From Devosia sp. 66-22 (lineage in GTDB: Bacteria; Pseudomonadota; Alphaproteobacteria; Rhizobiales; Devosiaceae), in contig MKUZ01000023.1 of assembly GCA_001899065.1 (NCBI GenBank), positions 36,233 through 100,232 of the forward strand: a stretch of DNA of 64,000 nucleotides, given 5' to 3'. Positions 6,190-14,344 of this stretch are shown here, in pieces. Made by a program: the position numbers and the translations under genes. Within the stretch, counting starts at the first letter, position 1, and every line of letters starts with the position of its first letter. The notes under the pieces were generated by a model that was given only the letters and a program-made list of their open reading frames with translations, was not told where the DNA came from and searched no databases.

Positions 6190-7800
6190 ATGGTCGAGCC
6201 CGTCCCGCAGAAGCCCAACCGCAGCTACAGCTTCACGAACCATCAGGCCACGCAGCCGACCGTTCCGCTGCCGGGCACGTCTGTGGACAACGAACTCGAC
6301 AAGACCAACGGCGCCATCAGCGACGTGATCGACTTCGTGCGGCAGGCCATTGACGACGATGGCCGCATCAAGTCCGAAGCCGCGCTCTCGCTTGTCGGCC
6401 CGCAGGGTCCCGCTGGCCCGAAGGGTGATCAGGGCAACACCGGCCCGACCGGCACCACGGGCGCAACCGGCCCGCAGGGTGACACGGGTCCGCAGGGACC
6501 GCAGGGTATTCAGGGCGTGCAGGGCGTGGCCGGGCAGAACTTCATGCCCGACGCCGTGGGCATCCAGACCGATCGCGACCTCTACGATGCCGAGGCCACG
6601 GGCTTCGCCTTCCTCGACGCCACCAATGGTCATCTCTACTTCAAGCTGTCCAGCGGCACCGCCGACTGGTCCTTCCCGGCTCCGTTCGGGCGCGGCCCGC
6701 AGGGCGTGCAGGGCATTCAGGGCGTGCAGGGCGTCCAAGGTCCGCAGGGCATTCAGGGTCCGACCGGCGCCACCGGCGCGCAGGGTCCGCAGGGCGATCC
6801 CGGTCCCGCCGGACTCGTGTGGCTCGGCACCTACGACGCAGGCACGGCATACGAGGTTCGCGACGCCGTGGCGTACAACGGCGCGTCCTACGTCTGCATC
6901 GCGGACACGACCGGCAACCTGCCGACGAACGCCACCTACTGGCAACTCCTCGCCGCGAAGGGCGACACCGGCGCGCAGGGTCTACAGGGCATTCAGGGCG
7001 AAGTAGGTCCGCAGGGTGAAACTGGCGCGACCGGCGCGACGGGGCCGACTGGCGCTACGGGGCCGACTGGCGCCGCCGGTCCTGTCGTGGACCTCGCTTC
7101 GCTGACGCCCAAGTCCACGGTCGTGGGCGCGGACATCACGCACATTCAGGACAGCGCGGACAGCTTCGCCAACAAGAAGATCACGCTGGACACGCTCAAG
7201 ACGTGGCTGCTCAGCGCGACCTATCCTGTCGGCAGCCTCTACTTCTCGACCAACGGCACCGACCCGGCCACGTCGCTGGGCTTCGGTACGTGGGTCGCCT
7301 TCGGCGCGGGCAAAGTCCCGGTTGGCTACAGCGCCGGTGAAACGGAGTTCGACGCCGACGAGAAGACCGGCGGCGCGAAGACGCACACGCTTAGCTCGGG
7401 CGAAATGCCCGCGCATACGCACTCGGGCACGACCGACACCGGCGGTTCGCACTCGCATGGCGGCAGCACCGGGTCCGGCGGCGCCCACTCGCACGGCGGC
7501 TCGACCAGCGACCCCGGCGCGCACGCCCACCAGTGGGCCATCGCTGGCGCCGCCGGTTCGAGCACGATCCGTGCAGCACCCGGCGGCGGTTCCACTTTGC
7601 CCGGCGTGGACACGTCCTCTAACGGCGCGCACACGCACAGCATCTTCACCGACACGCACCCCGGGCATACCCACTCGATCGCTACCGATACGCACAGCGG
7701 CCACCAGCACAGCTTTGGCACCAGCTCGACGGGCGGCGGCGGGGCGCACAATAACCTCCAGCCCTACATTACCGTCCGCATGTGGAAGCGCACGGCCTAA
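6190..7800 (+). CDS. Tail fibre protein with collagen-like repeats
   Basis: A 536-residue protein. The N-terminal 70 residues are a virion-attachment-like region. Three blocks of Gly-X-Y collagen-like repeats (about residues 73-116, 168-211 and 258-298) are rich in GPQG, GVQG and GATG and alternate with small globular segments. The C-terminal part contains YPVGSLYFS, AFGAGKVPVGY and GEMPAHTH, then a histidine/glycine-rich region, typical of collar/short-tail-fibre C-terminal domains. It is probably trimeric and a receptor-binding fibre. The ATG at 6190 lies directly after the GTTGC stem-loop. The SGNH esterase gene follows after 13 bases with a good ribosome binding site, so the two are probably made together. 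Confidence 0.85.
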   Translation: MVEPVPQKPNRSYSFTNHQATQPTVPLPGTSVDNELDKTNGAISDVIDFVRQAIDDDGRIKSEAALSLVGPQGPAGPKGDQGNTGPTGTTGATGPQGDTGPQGPQGIQGVQGVAGQNFMPDAVGIQTDRDLYDAEATGFAFLDATNGHLYFKLSSGTADWSFPAPFGRGPQGVQGIQGVQGVQGPQGIQGPTGATGAQGPQGDPGPAGLVWLGTYDAGTAYEVRDAVAYNGASYVCIADTTGNLPTNATYWQLLAAKGDTGAQGLQGIQGEVGPQGETGATGATGPTGATGPTGAAGPVVDLASLTPKSTVVGADITHIQDSADSFANKKITLDTLKTWLLSATYPVGSLYFSTNGTDPATSLGFGTWVAFGAGKVPVGYSAGETEFDADEKTGGAKTHTLSSGEMPAHTHSGTTDTGGSHSHGGSTGSGGAHSHGGSTSDPGAHAHQWAIAGAAGSSTIRAAPGGGSTLPGVDTSSNGAHTHSIFTDTHPGHTHSIATDTHSGHQHSFGTSSTGGGGAHNNLQPYITVRMWKRTA

Positions 7801-7813
7801 CCAAGGAGAACAA

Positions 7814-8497
7814 ATGCTTACCGGCCTCGCAATCGGTCAGAGCAACATGCTCTATCGCGGCACGGGCGGCCCGTGGACCATCAACCCACTGGTCACGCTC
7901 TGGAACAACAAGAACGACATCTCAAGCAGCGTGAACGACCTCGGTACGGCGTGGATCACGCCGACGCGCGGCGTTAATCCGCTCACCGCCGGGACGCCGC
8001 TGCGCAACAACGCTTTTGCTCAGGCTCTCAGCCTGATCGCTACGGCGCGCAACGAACAGGTTCGGGGCGTCCTCTCGGGCCGGGGCGGCGAAGGGCTTGG
8101 GACGTGGTACTCTGGCGGGGCGCCGCAGAAGAACCTCATTCGCGCCAAAGCGGTGCTCGCGGCCGCTGGTGTCTCTTGGGTCGATTTCGTCGTGATGGCT
8201 CTCGGTGAGAGCGACAACAGCGAGGCGATCAGCACGGGTCGCGATCGCGCCAACGCGATCTTCCGCAACCTCAAGGACAGCAGCATCATCGCGGGCCACA
8301 CGCAGGTCATCATCTGCGAGGCTTCGGACACGCATGTCCGGACCAACGAGATCATGGCGGCGACCTATGCGACCGCGCCCGAACGGGTCTACCTGCCGAC
8401 CCGCCTCCAGCCGACCAGCGACGGGACGCACTTCACTGGCGACGCGGCGCCCGTGATCGGAAACATGATCGCCTCGGCGGTACTGCGCGGGCTCTAA
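7814..8497 (+). CDS. SGNH/GDSL-type esterase, probably tail-associated
   Basis: A 227-residue protein. The N-terminal block I motif GQSNM places the candidate nucleophile at S10. A GESDNSEA block lies mid-protein, and SDGTHF near the C-terminus supplies D203 and H206. These blocks match the SASA/sialate O-acetylesterase-like branch of SGNH hydrolases, which remove acetyl or acyl groups from carbohydrates. Lying directly after the fibre gene (AAGGAG, then ATG at 7814), it probably trims a cell-surface polysaccharide during adsorption. No signal peptide is present. The exact substrate cannot be read from the sequence. Confidence 0.7.
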   Translation: MLTGLAIGQSNMLYRGTGGPWTINPLVTLWNNKNDISSSVNDLGTAWITPTRGVNPLTAGTPLRNNAFAQALSLIATARNEQVRGVLSGRGGEGLGTWYSGGAPQKNLIRAKAVLAAAGVSWVDFVVMALGESDNSEAISTGRDRANAIFRNLKDSSIIAGHTQVIICEASDTHVRTNEIMAATYATAPERVYLPTRLQPTSDGTHFTGDAAPVIGNMIASAVLRGL

Positions 8498-8532
8498 GAC
8501 CCCAACTTCGCGGCCATTCTGACCCCAAATCA

Positions 8533-8569
8533 GTTGTATGTGGTGCTCGAATAAAGCAACACGCACAAC
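8533..8569 (+). promoter_or_regulatory. Stem-loop upstream of the endolysin gene
   Basis: GTTGTATGTGGTGCT (8533-8547) can pair with AGCAACACGCACAAC (8555-8569) over 15 positions with two mismatches and one wobble, around a 7-base loop. It ends 10 bases before the endolysin ATG. AAATCAGTT just before it also occurs upstream of the portal stem-loop. Confidence 0.5.
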
Positions 8570-8579
8570 GGGCGGGCAG

Positions 8580-9209
8580 ATGGCACTCCACCCGGCGGAC
8601 TCCAGCGCCGCCCTCAAGGCCCATATCAAAGCCTCCGAGAAGCTGATCCTTCACGCCTACTTCGACCCCGTGGGCGTGCCGACGGCTGGATGGGGCCACA
8701 TCGACGGCATCACGTCGAGCATGGCCAAGGTCAAACAGGCCATCTCGACTGCGCAGGCGGCGAAGTGGTTTGAAGAAGACCTGGACATCGCAGAGCGCGC
8801 TGTCCGGAAGTACGTCAAGGTCGCGCTCAACCAGAACCAGTTCGATGCTCTGGTGGACTTCGTGTTCAACTGCGGCGCGAGCAATCTCGCCAGCTCGACG
8901 CTGCTCAAGCTCCTGAACCGGGGCGACTACGCCGCCGTGCCCGCGCAGCTCATGCGCTGGACCAAGGCCCGCGACCGCAAGACCGGCAAGATGGTCGAGC
9001 TGCGCGGCCTCGTGATCCGCCGCAAGTGGGAAGCGGACCTCTGGTCGAGCCTCGCGCCGCCCGAGCCCGCCAACTACCGCGACGGCGAACGCAACTGTGA
9101 AGCCACGGTCATCCCGGACGCCAGCAATGCGAGCGAGCCGGTCACCCTCGGCGGGCTCATCGCGAAGTTCTTCGCCGCGCTGCTCGCAGCCTTCACCCGG
9201 AGGGCGTAA
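8580..9209 (+). CDS. Endolysin, GH24 muramidase
   Basis: A 209-residue T4-lysozyme-family muramidase that cleaves the glycan strand of peptidoglycan. The catalytic pattern E-x8-D-x5-T is complete: E20, D29 and T35, followed by AGWGH. The FVFNCGASNL and RRKWEADLW stretches are also typical. The last 30 residues carry a hydrophobic, basic tail (LIAKFFAALLAAF then TRRA). The start at 8580 is preferred over an upstream ATG at 8538 because that one lies inside the stem-loop. No signal peptide is seen, so release would need a holin; three small membrane protein genes follow directly. Confidence 0.85.
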   Translation: MALHPADSSAALKAHIKASEKLILHAYFDPVGVPTAGWGHIDGITSSMAKVKQAISTAQAAKWFEEDLDIAERAVRKYVKVALNQNQFDALVDFVFNCGASNLASSTLLKLLNRGDYAAVPAQLMRWTKARDRKTGKMVELRGLVIRRKWEADLWSSLAPPEPANYRDGERNCEATVIPDASNASEPVTLGGLIAKFFAALLAAFTRRA

Positions 9210-9451
9210 TGACCGAGCACATCGTCAAATGGTCCGATCGGATTTGGGACACGCTGGTTCGCTGGCGGACGTGGCTGGTCAACGCGGTGCTCGCCGTCGC
9301 GCTGGTCGCGCCGGAAGTGCTGCAAGCGCCAGAACTTGCGGCGCTAGTGCCGCCCCATTGGCGCCCGTGGCTGATCGCCTCGGCGTTCCTGCTCAACATT
9401 CTGATGCGCCCGCGCAAGGCCGCCCGCGCCCGCGACTTCGAGGCCAAGTAA
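9209..9451 (+). CDS. Small membrane protein, holin-like (80 aa)
   Basis: An 80-residue protein with two hydrophobic segments (about residues 22-39 and 53-66) and basic ends. The ATG overlaps the endolysin stop (TAATG) and GGAGGG lies 5 bases upstream, so it is translated with the endolysin. Position and topology suggest a holin or antiholin. No named family is recognised with certainty. Confidence 0.6.
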   Translation: MTEHIVKWSDRIWDTLVRWRTWLVNAVLAVALVAPEVLQAPELAALVPPHWRPWLIASAFLLNILMRPRKAARARDFEAK

Positions 9452-9452
9452 G

Positions 9453-9836
9453 ATGTGGGCCGGGCTCCTTGGGTGGGTCATGTCGATCCTGTCCAGCGAC
9501 ATGCTGGGCCGGGTTCTCGATGTCGTGTCCAAGCGAGCCGACGAAAAGAACACTGAGAAGCTGCGTCAGCTCGAAGCGCTCACGTCCGAAACCACAGACC
9601 TGGCCTCGCTCAACAAGGCGAAGCTCCAGTTCCCGTGGTTCTGGGTGCTCATCTCGATCTTCATCTTTCCTCTCGGGTTGTGGTGGACCGCTGTTCTAGC
9701 CGACAGCATCTTCGGCTTCCCCTTCGACATCGCGGACCTTCCGACCCCCGACATGCGCGCTTGGGCTGGGGACATGATCCGCTGGCTTTTCTATGTCGGC
9801 AGCGTCACGGCAGCATTGAAAGTGGTGTCCAAGTGA
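9453..9836 (+). CDS. Membrane protein of the lysis cassette (127 aa)
   Basis: A 127-residue protein with a hydrophobic N-terminus (WAGLLGWVMSIL), a charged helical stretch around residues 27-55 and two strong membrane segments (about 60-86 and 108-122). It starts one base after the preceding stop. The charged helix next to membrane segments resembles 3TM-type holins of alphaproteobacterial phages. Its stop overlaps the GTG of the next gene. Confidence 0.6.
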   Translation: MWAGLLGWVMSILSSDMLGRVLDVVSKRADEKNTEKLRQLEALTSETTDLASLNKAKLQFPWFWVLISIFIFPLGLWWTAVLADSIFGFPFDIADLPTPDMRAWAGDMIRWLFYVGSVTAALKVVSK

Positions 9837-10132
9837 CCCCTCCGAACCTCTGGGAGCAGCTCCAGCTCCTCATCATCTCCGGCGGCGCGGGTGCTGTCTT
9901 CCGGACCCTCATCTCGCCCGAGAAGCAATGGAAGCGGCGCGTCGTGCAAGGCGTGGCCGGTGCCATTTCGGCGCTGTTCCTCGGCGGCGTGCTGGCTTCG
10001 GTCATCGACAGCATCACGCACGCGGGCGCCTACGCCTACCTCGCAGCGGGCTTCATCATGGGCTCGGGCGGCGAGCTGGCGGTGAAGGCGATCCAGGACC
10101 GGTTCCTCGGCCCCAAGGACGGCGACAACTGA
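9833..10132 (+). CDS. Third small membrane protein of the lysis cassette, holin-like (99 aa)
   Basis: A GTG-started 99-residue protein. The GTG at 9833 overlaps the previous stop (GTGA). Hydrophobic segments lie near residues 10-24, 39-58 and 63-78 with glycine-rich turns, a three-pass holin-like pattern. No start codon within the longer upstream frame is credible because that frame lies inside the previous gene. It is followed by the large terminase gene with a CTGA overlap. Confidence 0.6.
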   Translation: MTPPNLWEQLQLLIISGGAGAVFRTLISPEKQWKRRVVQGVAGAISALFLGGVLASVIDSITHAGAYAYLAAGFIMGSGGELAVKAIQDRFLGPKDGDN

Positions 10133-11700
10133 CCACCGCCGTCCTCGATCCCATCGAGCGCCGCAAGGCGATCATCAAGAGGCTGCTGGCCGCCGACAGC
10201 GCGCGACACAGCCTGCTGGACTACACAGCCTTCACGATGCCGGATCATCGCGATCCGGATAACGTGGCGCTCACGCGCTATCAGCGTGCCCGTGTCCACG
10301 GCGTCATCGCTGACGCGCTCGAAAAGCTCGAACGCCGGGACATTCTCCGCCTCATCATCAACTGCGCGCCGCGCCACGGAAAATCCGAACTGGCGTCCAA
10401 GCGCTTCATGTCGTGGTACTCGGGGCGCCACCCCGAGGAAAGCCTGATCTTCGGCACCTACAATGACACGTTTGCCGAGGACGTGGGCCGCGCGGTGCGC
10501 GGAAATATCCAGTCCCAGCAACACAGCCAGGTCTTCCCGGCCCACGCTCTCAAGGATGGTTCCGCCGCAGCCAAGCGACTTGAAACCACGATGGGCGGCA
10601 TCCTCGCATTCGTGGGCCGGGGAGGCTCCATCACGGGGCGCGGTGGGCACGGCATCATCATTGACGACCCCATCAAGGATCGCCAGGAAGCCGACTCCAA
10701 GCTGATCCGCGATCAGCTCTGGACATGGTTCTCCCAAGTTATCGCGACCCGCCTAATGACGCCGGACAGCTTCATCATGCTGATCCAGACGCGGTGGCAC
10801 GAAGATGATCTCGTTGGTCGCCTCACCGATCCGCGCAACCCGTTCTATGACCCCGCCGAGGCGGCGCGCTGGACCGTAATCGACCTCCCGGCGCTGGCAC
10901 TCGAAAACGATCCAATGGGTCGCCTGCCGGGCGAGGCTCTCTGGCCTGAGCGGTTCCCGGTGTCCTTCCTCGAAGGGCAGCGGCAGCTCGACCCGCGCGG
11001 CTTCCAGGCTCTCTATCAGGGCAAGCCGACCGGCGAGACGGGTACGTTCTTCAAGGCCGACCACATCAAGACCTACCAGCCGGACGAACTGCCCCGGCAC
11101 CTGAAATACTACATCGCTTCCGACCATGCGGTGTCCACGAAACAGGACCGCGACAAGACGTGCCTTATTCCCGTGGGCGTAGACGAGAACGACAACGTTT
11201 ACGTCATGGACGACGTGTGGTGGCGCCGCGCTGAGACGGACGTTGTGGTCGAAGCAATGCTGATGCTCATGGACCGCTACAAGCCGATCTATTGGTGGGC
11301 GGAGCGCGGCCACATCTCCAAGTCCATCGGCCCGTTCCTCCGGAAGCGCATGCTGGAGGAAAAGACCTATGTCTCGATGGTCGAGGTCCAGCCTATCTCG
11401 GACAAGCAGTCCCGCGCGCAGTCGATCCAGGGCCGCATGTCGATGGGCAAGGTGTTCTTCCCGGCTCGCGCCGTGTGGTGGCAGGACGCCCGCGATCAGC
11501 TCCTCAAATTCCCGAACGGCTCCAACGACGACTTCGTGGATGCGCTCGCCTACATCGGCCTCGGGCTCAACCAGCAGCTCGGCGCTGCGCGGCCAACTGC
11601 CCGCAAGGACGTGAAGCCGGGCACCCTCGGCTGGCTCAAGGCGCAGACCCGCAAGGCCGAGCAAACCCGGCTCAACAACCTCGCCAACGGCGGGTGGTGA
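10129..11700 (+). CDS. terL: Terminase large subunit
   Basis: The DNA-packaging motor, 523 residues if started at 10129. The ATPase domain has Walker A CAPRHGKS (residues 79-86) and Walker B GIIIDD (175-180). The RNase H-like nuclease domain has ASDHA (D332) and the C-terminal DDFVDAL (D467/D468/D471). The reading frame has no ATG, GTG or TTG between the preceding gene and the conserved N-terminal HSLLDYTAF region; the first methionine (10237) would remove conserved sequence. The best candidate is a CTG at 10129 whose CTGA overlaps the previous stop. That start is unusual and should be treated as uncertain; the identity of the gene is not. Confidence 0.92.
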   Translation: MTTAVLDPIERRKAIIKRLLAADSARHSLLDYTAFTMPDHRDPDNVALTRYQRARVHGVIADALEKLERRDILRLIINCAPRHGKSELASKRFMSWYSGRHPEESLIFGTYNDTFAEDVGRAVRGNIQSQQHSQVFPAHALKDGSAAAKRLETTMGGILAFVGRGGSITGRGGHGIIIDDPIKDRQEADSKLIRDQLWTWFSQVIATRLMTPDSFIMLIQTRWHEDDLVGRLTDPRNPFYDPAEAARWTVIDLPALALENDPMGRLPGEALWPERFPVSFLEGQRQLDPRGFQALYQGKPTGETGTFFKADHIKTYQPDELPRHLKYYIASDHAVSTKQDRDKTCLIPVGVDENDNVYVMDDVWWRRAETDVVVEAMLMLMDRYKPIYWWAERGHISKSIGPFLRKRMLEEKTYVSMVEVQPISDKQSRAQSIQGRMSMGKVFFPARAVWWQDARDQLLKFPNGSNDDFVDALAYIGLGLNQQLGAARPTARKDVKPGTLGWLKAQTRKAEQTRLNNLANGGW

Positions 11701-11741
11701 TCCCCCACCTTCGCCGCCAAAATCAGTTTGCGTTCGGCTAA

Positions 11742-11763
11742 GCGTTGCGCACAAGAGCAACGC
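11742..11763 (+). promoter_or_regulatory. GCGTTGC/GCAACGC stem-loop upstream of the portal gene
   Basis: A perfect 7-base stem (11742-11748 with 11757-11763) around an 8-base loop, ending 9 bases before the portal ATG. AAAATCAGTTTGCG (11720-11733) upstream resembles the sequence before the endolysin stem-loop. Confidence 0.5.
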
Positions 11764-11772
11764 GAGCACCAA

Positions 11773-13992
11773 ATGGCCGATCCCGCCCTCCAGAACGCAA
11801 TCATGTCCGTGCTCCCGGGCGACAGCGCCGCGCCGCCGGACGTGGTGGACCCCGCGCTGCACGACCCGAACGCGAAGGTCATGGAGAGGGAAATCCCGAC
11901 GCCGGACATGGCACGCGCCGCCGGTGTCCGGAAGTGGCAGGACAAGGTGACGCGCGCCCGCAGCTATTGGGACAAGGGCGTCTTCGACCGGATGCGGCTC
12001 GATATGCGCATGGCGCGCGGCGACCAATGGGGTGACGCGGCAGACCCGAACAAGACCGGCTTCACCATCCCGGACATTCACAACGACGACCCGGGCGCCC
12101 GCTACGTGGCGAACGTCATCCTGCGACACATCCACAGCCGCACGGCGTCCATCTACGGCAAGAACCCGAAGTTCGTCGCCCGGCGCAACAAGCGGCTGAC
12201 CTCGACCGTCTGGGACGGGAACTTCCAGTCGCTCCAGCAGGCGGTCCAGACGCTGACGACTGCTGCGCAGAACCCGACCGATCCGAGCGCGCTGGGCGCC
12301 GCAGTCGAGGCCAAGGCGCTGATCGCGGACGCGCAGGCCACGATGCAGATGAACCAGCAGCTCGACCGGATCGCGCAGACGCTGGAAATCCTGTTCGAGC
12401 ACGAAATCAACGAGCAGCCGATCCCCTTCAAGGTCCAGATGAAGGCCACCGTCCGGCGCGCCCTCACCGCCTCGGTCGGGTACGTCAAGATCGGCTACGA
12501 CCGCGTGATGGGCCTCCGCCCGGAGGTCGAGCGCGAACTGACCGACATGAGCCAGAAGCTCGCCACCCTCCAGCGTCTCGCGGCGGACGTGGCAGATGGC
12601 GAGGTCGATACCGGCTCCGCCGAAATGGATCAGCTCAAGTCCATGATGGAGGACATGCGCAAGGACGGCGAAATCGTCCTGCGCGAGGGCCTGAGCTTCA
12701 CGTTTCCCAACTCGACCGCGCTCATCATGGACACCGCGGTCCAGCAGCTCCGGGGCTTCGTCGGCGCCGAGTGGGTGGCCGAGGAATACATGCTGACCCG
12801 CGACCGGATCAAAGAGGTCTACGGCGTTGACGTGGGCGGCCCCAATTCGACCGGGCGCACTTACACCGACCAGTCCGGGCGCTTCGCGCGTGGCGAGGAA
12901 GGCACGGGCAAGGACGCCAACTGGGACGACAAGTTCTGCGTCTGGGAAATCTACGACCGCAGCTCTGGCCTGGTCTACGTCGTGTGCGACGGGTATCCCG
13001 ACTATCTGGTCGAACCCGCCAAACCGGACGTGTGGCTGGAGCGCTTCTTCCCGTGGTTCGCGTTCGTGACCAACGAGGTCTACGACGAAAGCTCGGTCGT
13101 CCCGCCCAGCGACGTGACGCTGCTCCGCGACATGCAGCTCGAAATCAACCGTGCCCGGCAAGGCCTGCGCGAGCACCGCCGCGCCGCGCGCCCGAAGACC
13201 GTCGCGCGCAACGGATCGCTTGAAGACGAGGACAAGGTGAAGCTGTCCACGGGCAAGGCGCACGAGGTCATCGAGCTGAACGGCCTGCCCGACAACATGA
13301 AGGTCGAAGAAGCCCTCATGCCGTGGTCGGGCTCGAAGATCGAACCCGGCCTCTATGAGACGGACGCGGCCTATCAGGACATTCTCCGCGTCGTCGGCGT
13401 GCAGGAAGCGAACCTCGGTGGAACGTCGGGCGCCACCGCCACGGAGTCGAGCATCGCCGAAGGCTCGCGCATGTCCAGCGTGTCCAGCGTGATCGATGAC
13501 CTCGATGAGTTTCTCACCGAGATTGCCCGCGCTGCCGGTCAAATTCTGCTCAAGAACACCAGCGCGCAGCGCGTGAAAGAGATCGTCGGGCCGGGCGCCG
13601 TCTGGCCCGAGATGACCAAGGATCAGATCGCCCGCGAAATCTACCTCGACATCGAGGCCGCGAGCACCGGGCGCCCCAACAAGGCGCAGGAAATCCAGAA
13701 TGCCACGCAGATGATGCCGCTTCTGCTGCAAATCCCCGGCCTCTCTCCTGAGTGGCTGGCGCGCGAGATGCTGCGCCGTTTGGACGACCGCGTGGACATC
13801 ACGGACGCCTTCGCGGCGGGCATGCCCTCGATTGCCCAGCTCAACCGCGTCTCGCAGATGGCTCCCGGCGGCCCGGGAGCCGATCCGAACGGGCAGGGCG
13901 CCGAGGGCGCCGACAACACGCCCAGCACCCAGCCAGACAAAGTGAACGGCACACCGACGCAGCCCGCGCCCGCTCAGCAGGCAAATGGCTGA
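11773..13992 (+). CDS. Portal protein
   Basis: A 739-residue podovirus-type portal, the dodecameric ring through which DNA enters the capsid. It is recognised by its position between large terminase and scaffold/capsid, by length in the range of podovirus portals, and by an N-terminal region with RSYWDKGVFDRMRL and MARGDQW followed by mixed alpha/beta wing and long helical regions. Residues 150-215 form an alanine/glutamine-rich helix. The C-terminal 50 residues are low-complexity G/P/Q/A. The ATG at 11773 follows the GCGTTGC stem-loop; a longer frame to 11728 would run through that stem. The stop lies 8 bases inside the next gene. Confidence 0.85.
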   Translation: MADPALQNAIMSVLPGDSAAPPDVVDPALHDPNAKVMEREIPTPDMARAAGVRKWQDKVTRARSYWDKGVFDRMRLDMRMARGDQWGDAADPNKTGFTIPDIHNDDPGARYVANVILRHIHSRTASIYGKNPKFVARRNKRLTSTVWDGNFQSLQQAVQTLTTAAQNPTDPSALGAAVEAKALIADAQATMQMNQQLDRIAQTLEILFEHEINEQPIPFKVQMKATVRRALTASVGYVKIGYDRVMGLRPEVERELTDMSQKLATLQRLAADVADGEVDTGSAEMDQLKSMMEDMRKDGEIVLREGLSFTFPNSTALIMDTAVQQLRGFVGAEWVAEEYMLTRDRIKEVYGVDVGGPNSTGRTYTDQSGRFARGEEGTGKDANWDDKFCVWEIYDRSSGLVYVVCDGYPDYLVEPAKPDVWLERFFPWFAFVTNEVYDESSVVPPSDVTLLRDMQLEINRARQGLREHRRAARPKTVARNGSLEDEDKVKLSTGKAHEVIELNGLPDNMKVEEALMPWSGSKIEPGLYETDAAYQDILRVVGVQEANLGGTSGATATESSIAEGSRMSSVSSVIDDLDEFLTEIARAAGQILLKNTSAQRVKEIVGPGAVWPEMTKDQIAREIYLDIEAASTGRPNKAQEIQNATQMMPLLLQIPGLSPEWLAREMLRRLDDRVDITDAFAAGMPSIAQLNRVSQMAPGGPGADPNGQGAEGADNTPSTQPDKVNGTPTQPAPAQQANG

Positions 13993-14227
13993 CATCATCG
14001 AGCCCTTCAAAGTCGAGGAGCCGGTTCGGTCCACTGTGACGGAACTGCGCCAGCTCGCTGACCGGATCGAGCGCGGCGAGATTGGCGGCGTCGCGGTCGT
14101 CTACACCGTCAGCGAGACTGGAACGCTGGACTACATCTTGGGCTTCTCGACCTCTCTTGAGGAGGTTGGAGCCGCCGCATTTCTGCTCGATGCGGCCAAA
14201 AGCGCCGCCCCAGACGAGGACGACTGA
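13985..14227 (+). CDS. Small hypothetical protein between portal and scaffold (80 aa)
   Basis: An 80-residue acidic protein overlapping the end of the portal gene by 8 bases. A helix (about residues 17-32, LRQLADRIERGEIGG) is followed by beta-like strands (VAVVYTVSETG) and an acidic tail. Short proteins with this helix-plus-strand pattern are common in phages, but I cannot name a function. Confidence 0.55.
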   Translation: MADIIEPFKVEEPVRSTVTELRQLADRIERGEIGGVAVVYTVSETGTLDYILGFSTSLEEVGAAAFLLDAAKSAAPDEDD

Positions 14228-14251
14228 CCGGCCCGTCAGTAACCGGCGCGT

Positions 14252-14275
14252 TGCTTTGCCGTGCACGTCAAAGCA
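14252..14275 (+). promoter_or_regulatory. Stem-loop upstream of the scaffold gene
   Basis: TGCTTTG (14252-14258) pairs with CAAAGCA (14269-14275) around a 10-base loop containing the palindrome GTGCAC. It lies in the 117-base gap before the scaffold gene. Confidence 0.4.
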
Positions 14276-14344
14276 CCGTAGCCGACACAGCGCACCGCTC
14301 GGCACACCACGCTCATTCGGACCCTCAAACCGTGGAGCGGCTGT

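Noticed and set aside
10753-14034. A 1093-codon minus-strand frame opposite terminase and portal
   Set aside because: Shadow of high-GC coding sequence; the plus strand carries well-supported genes throughout.
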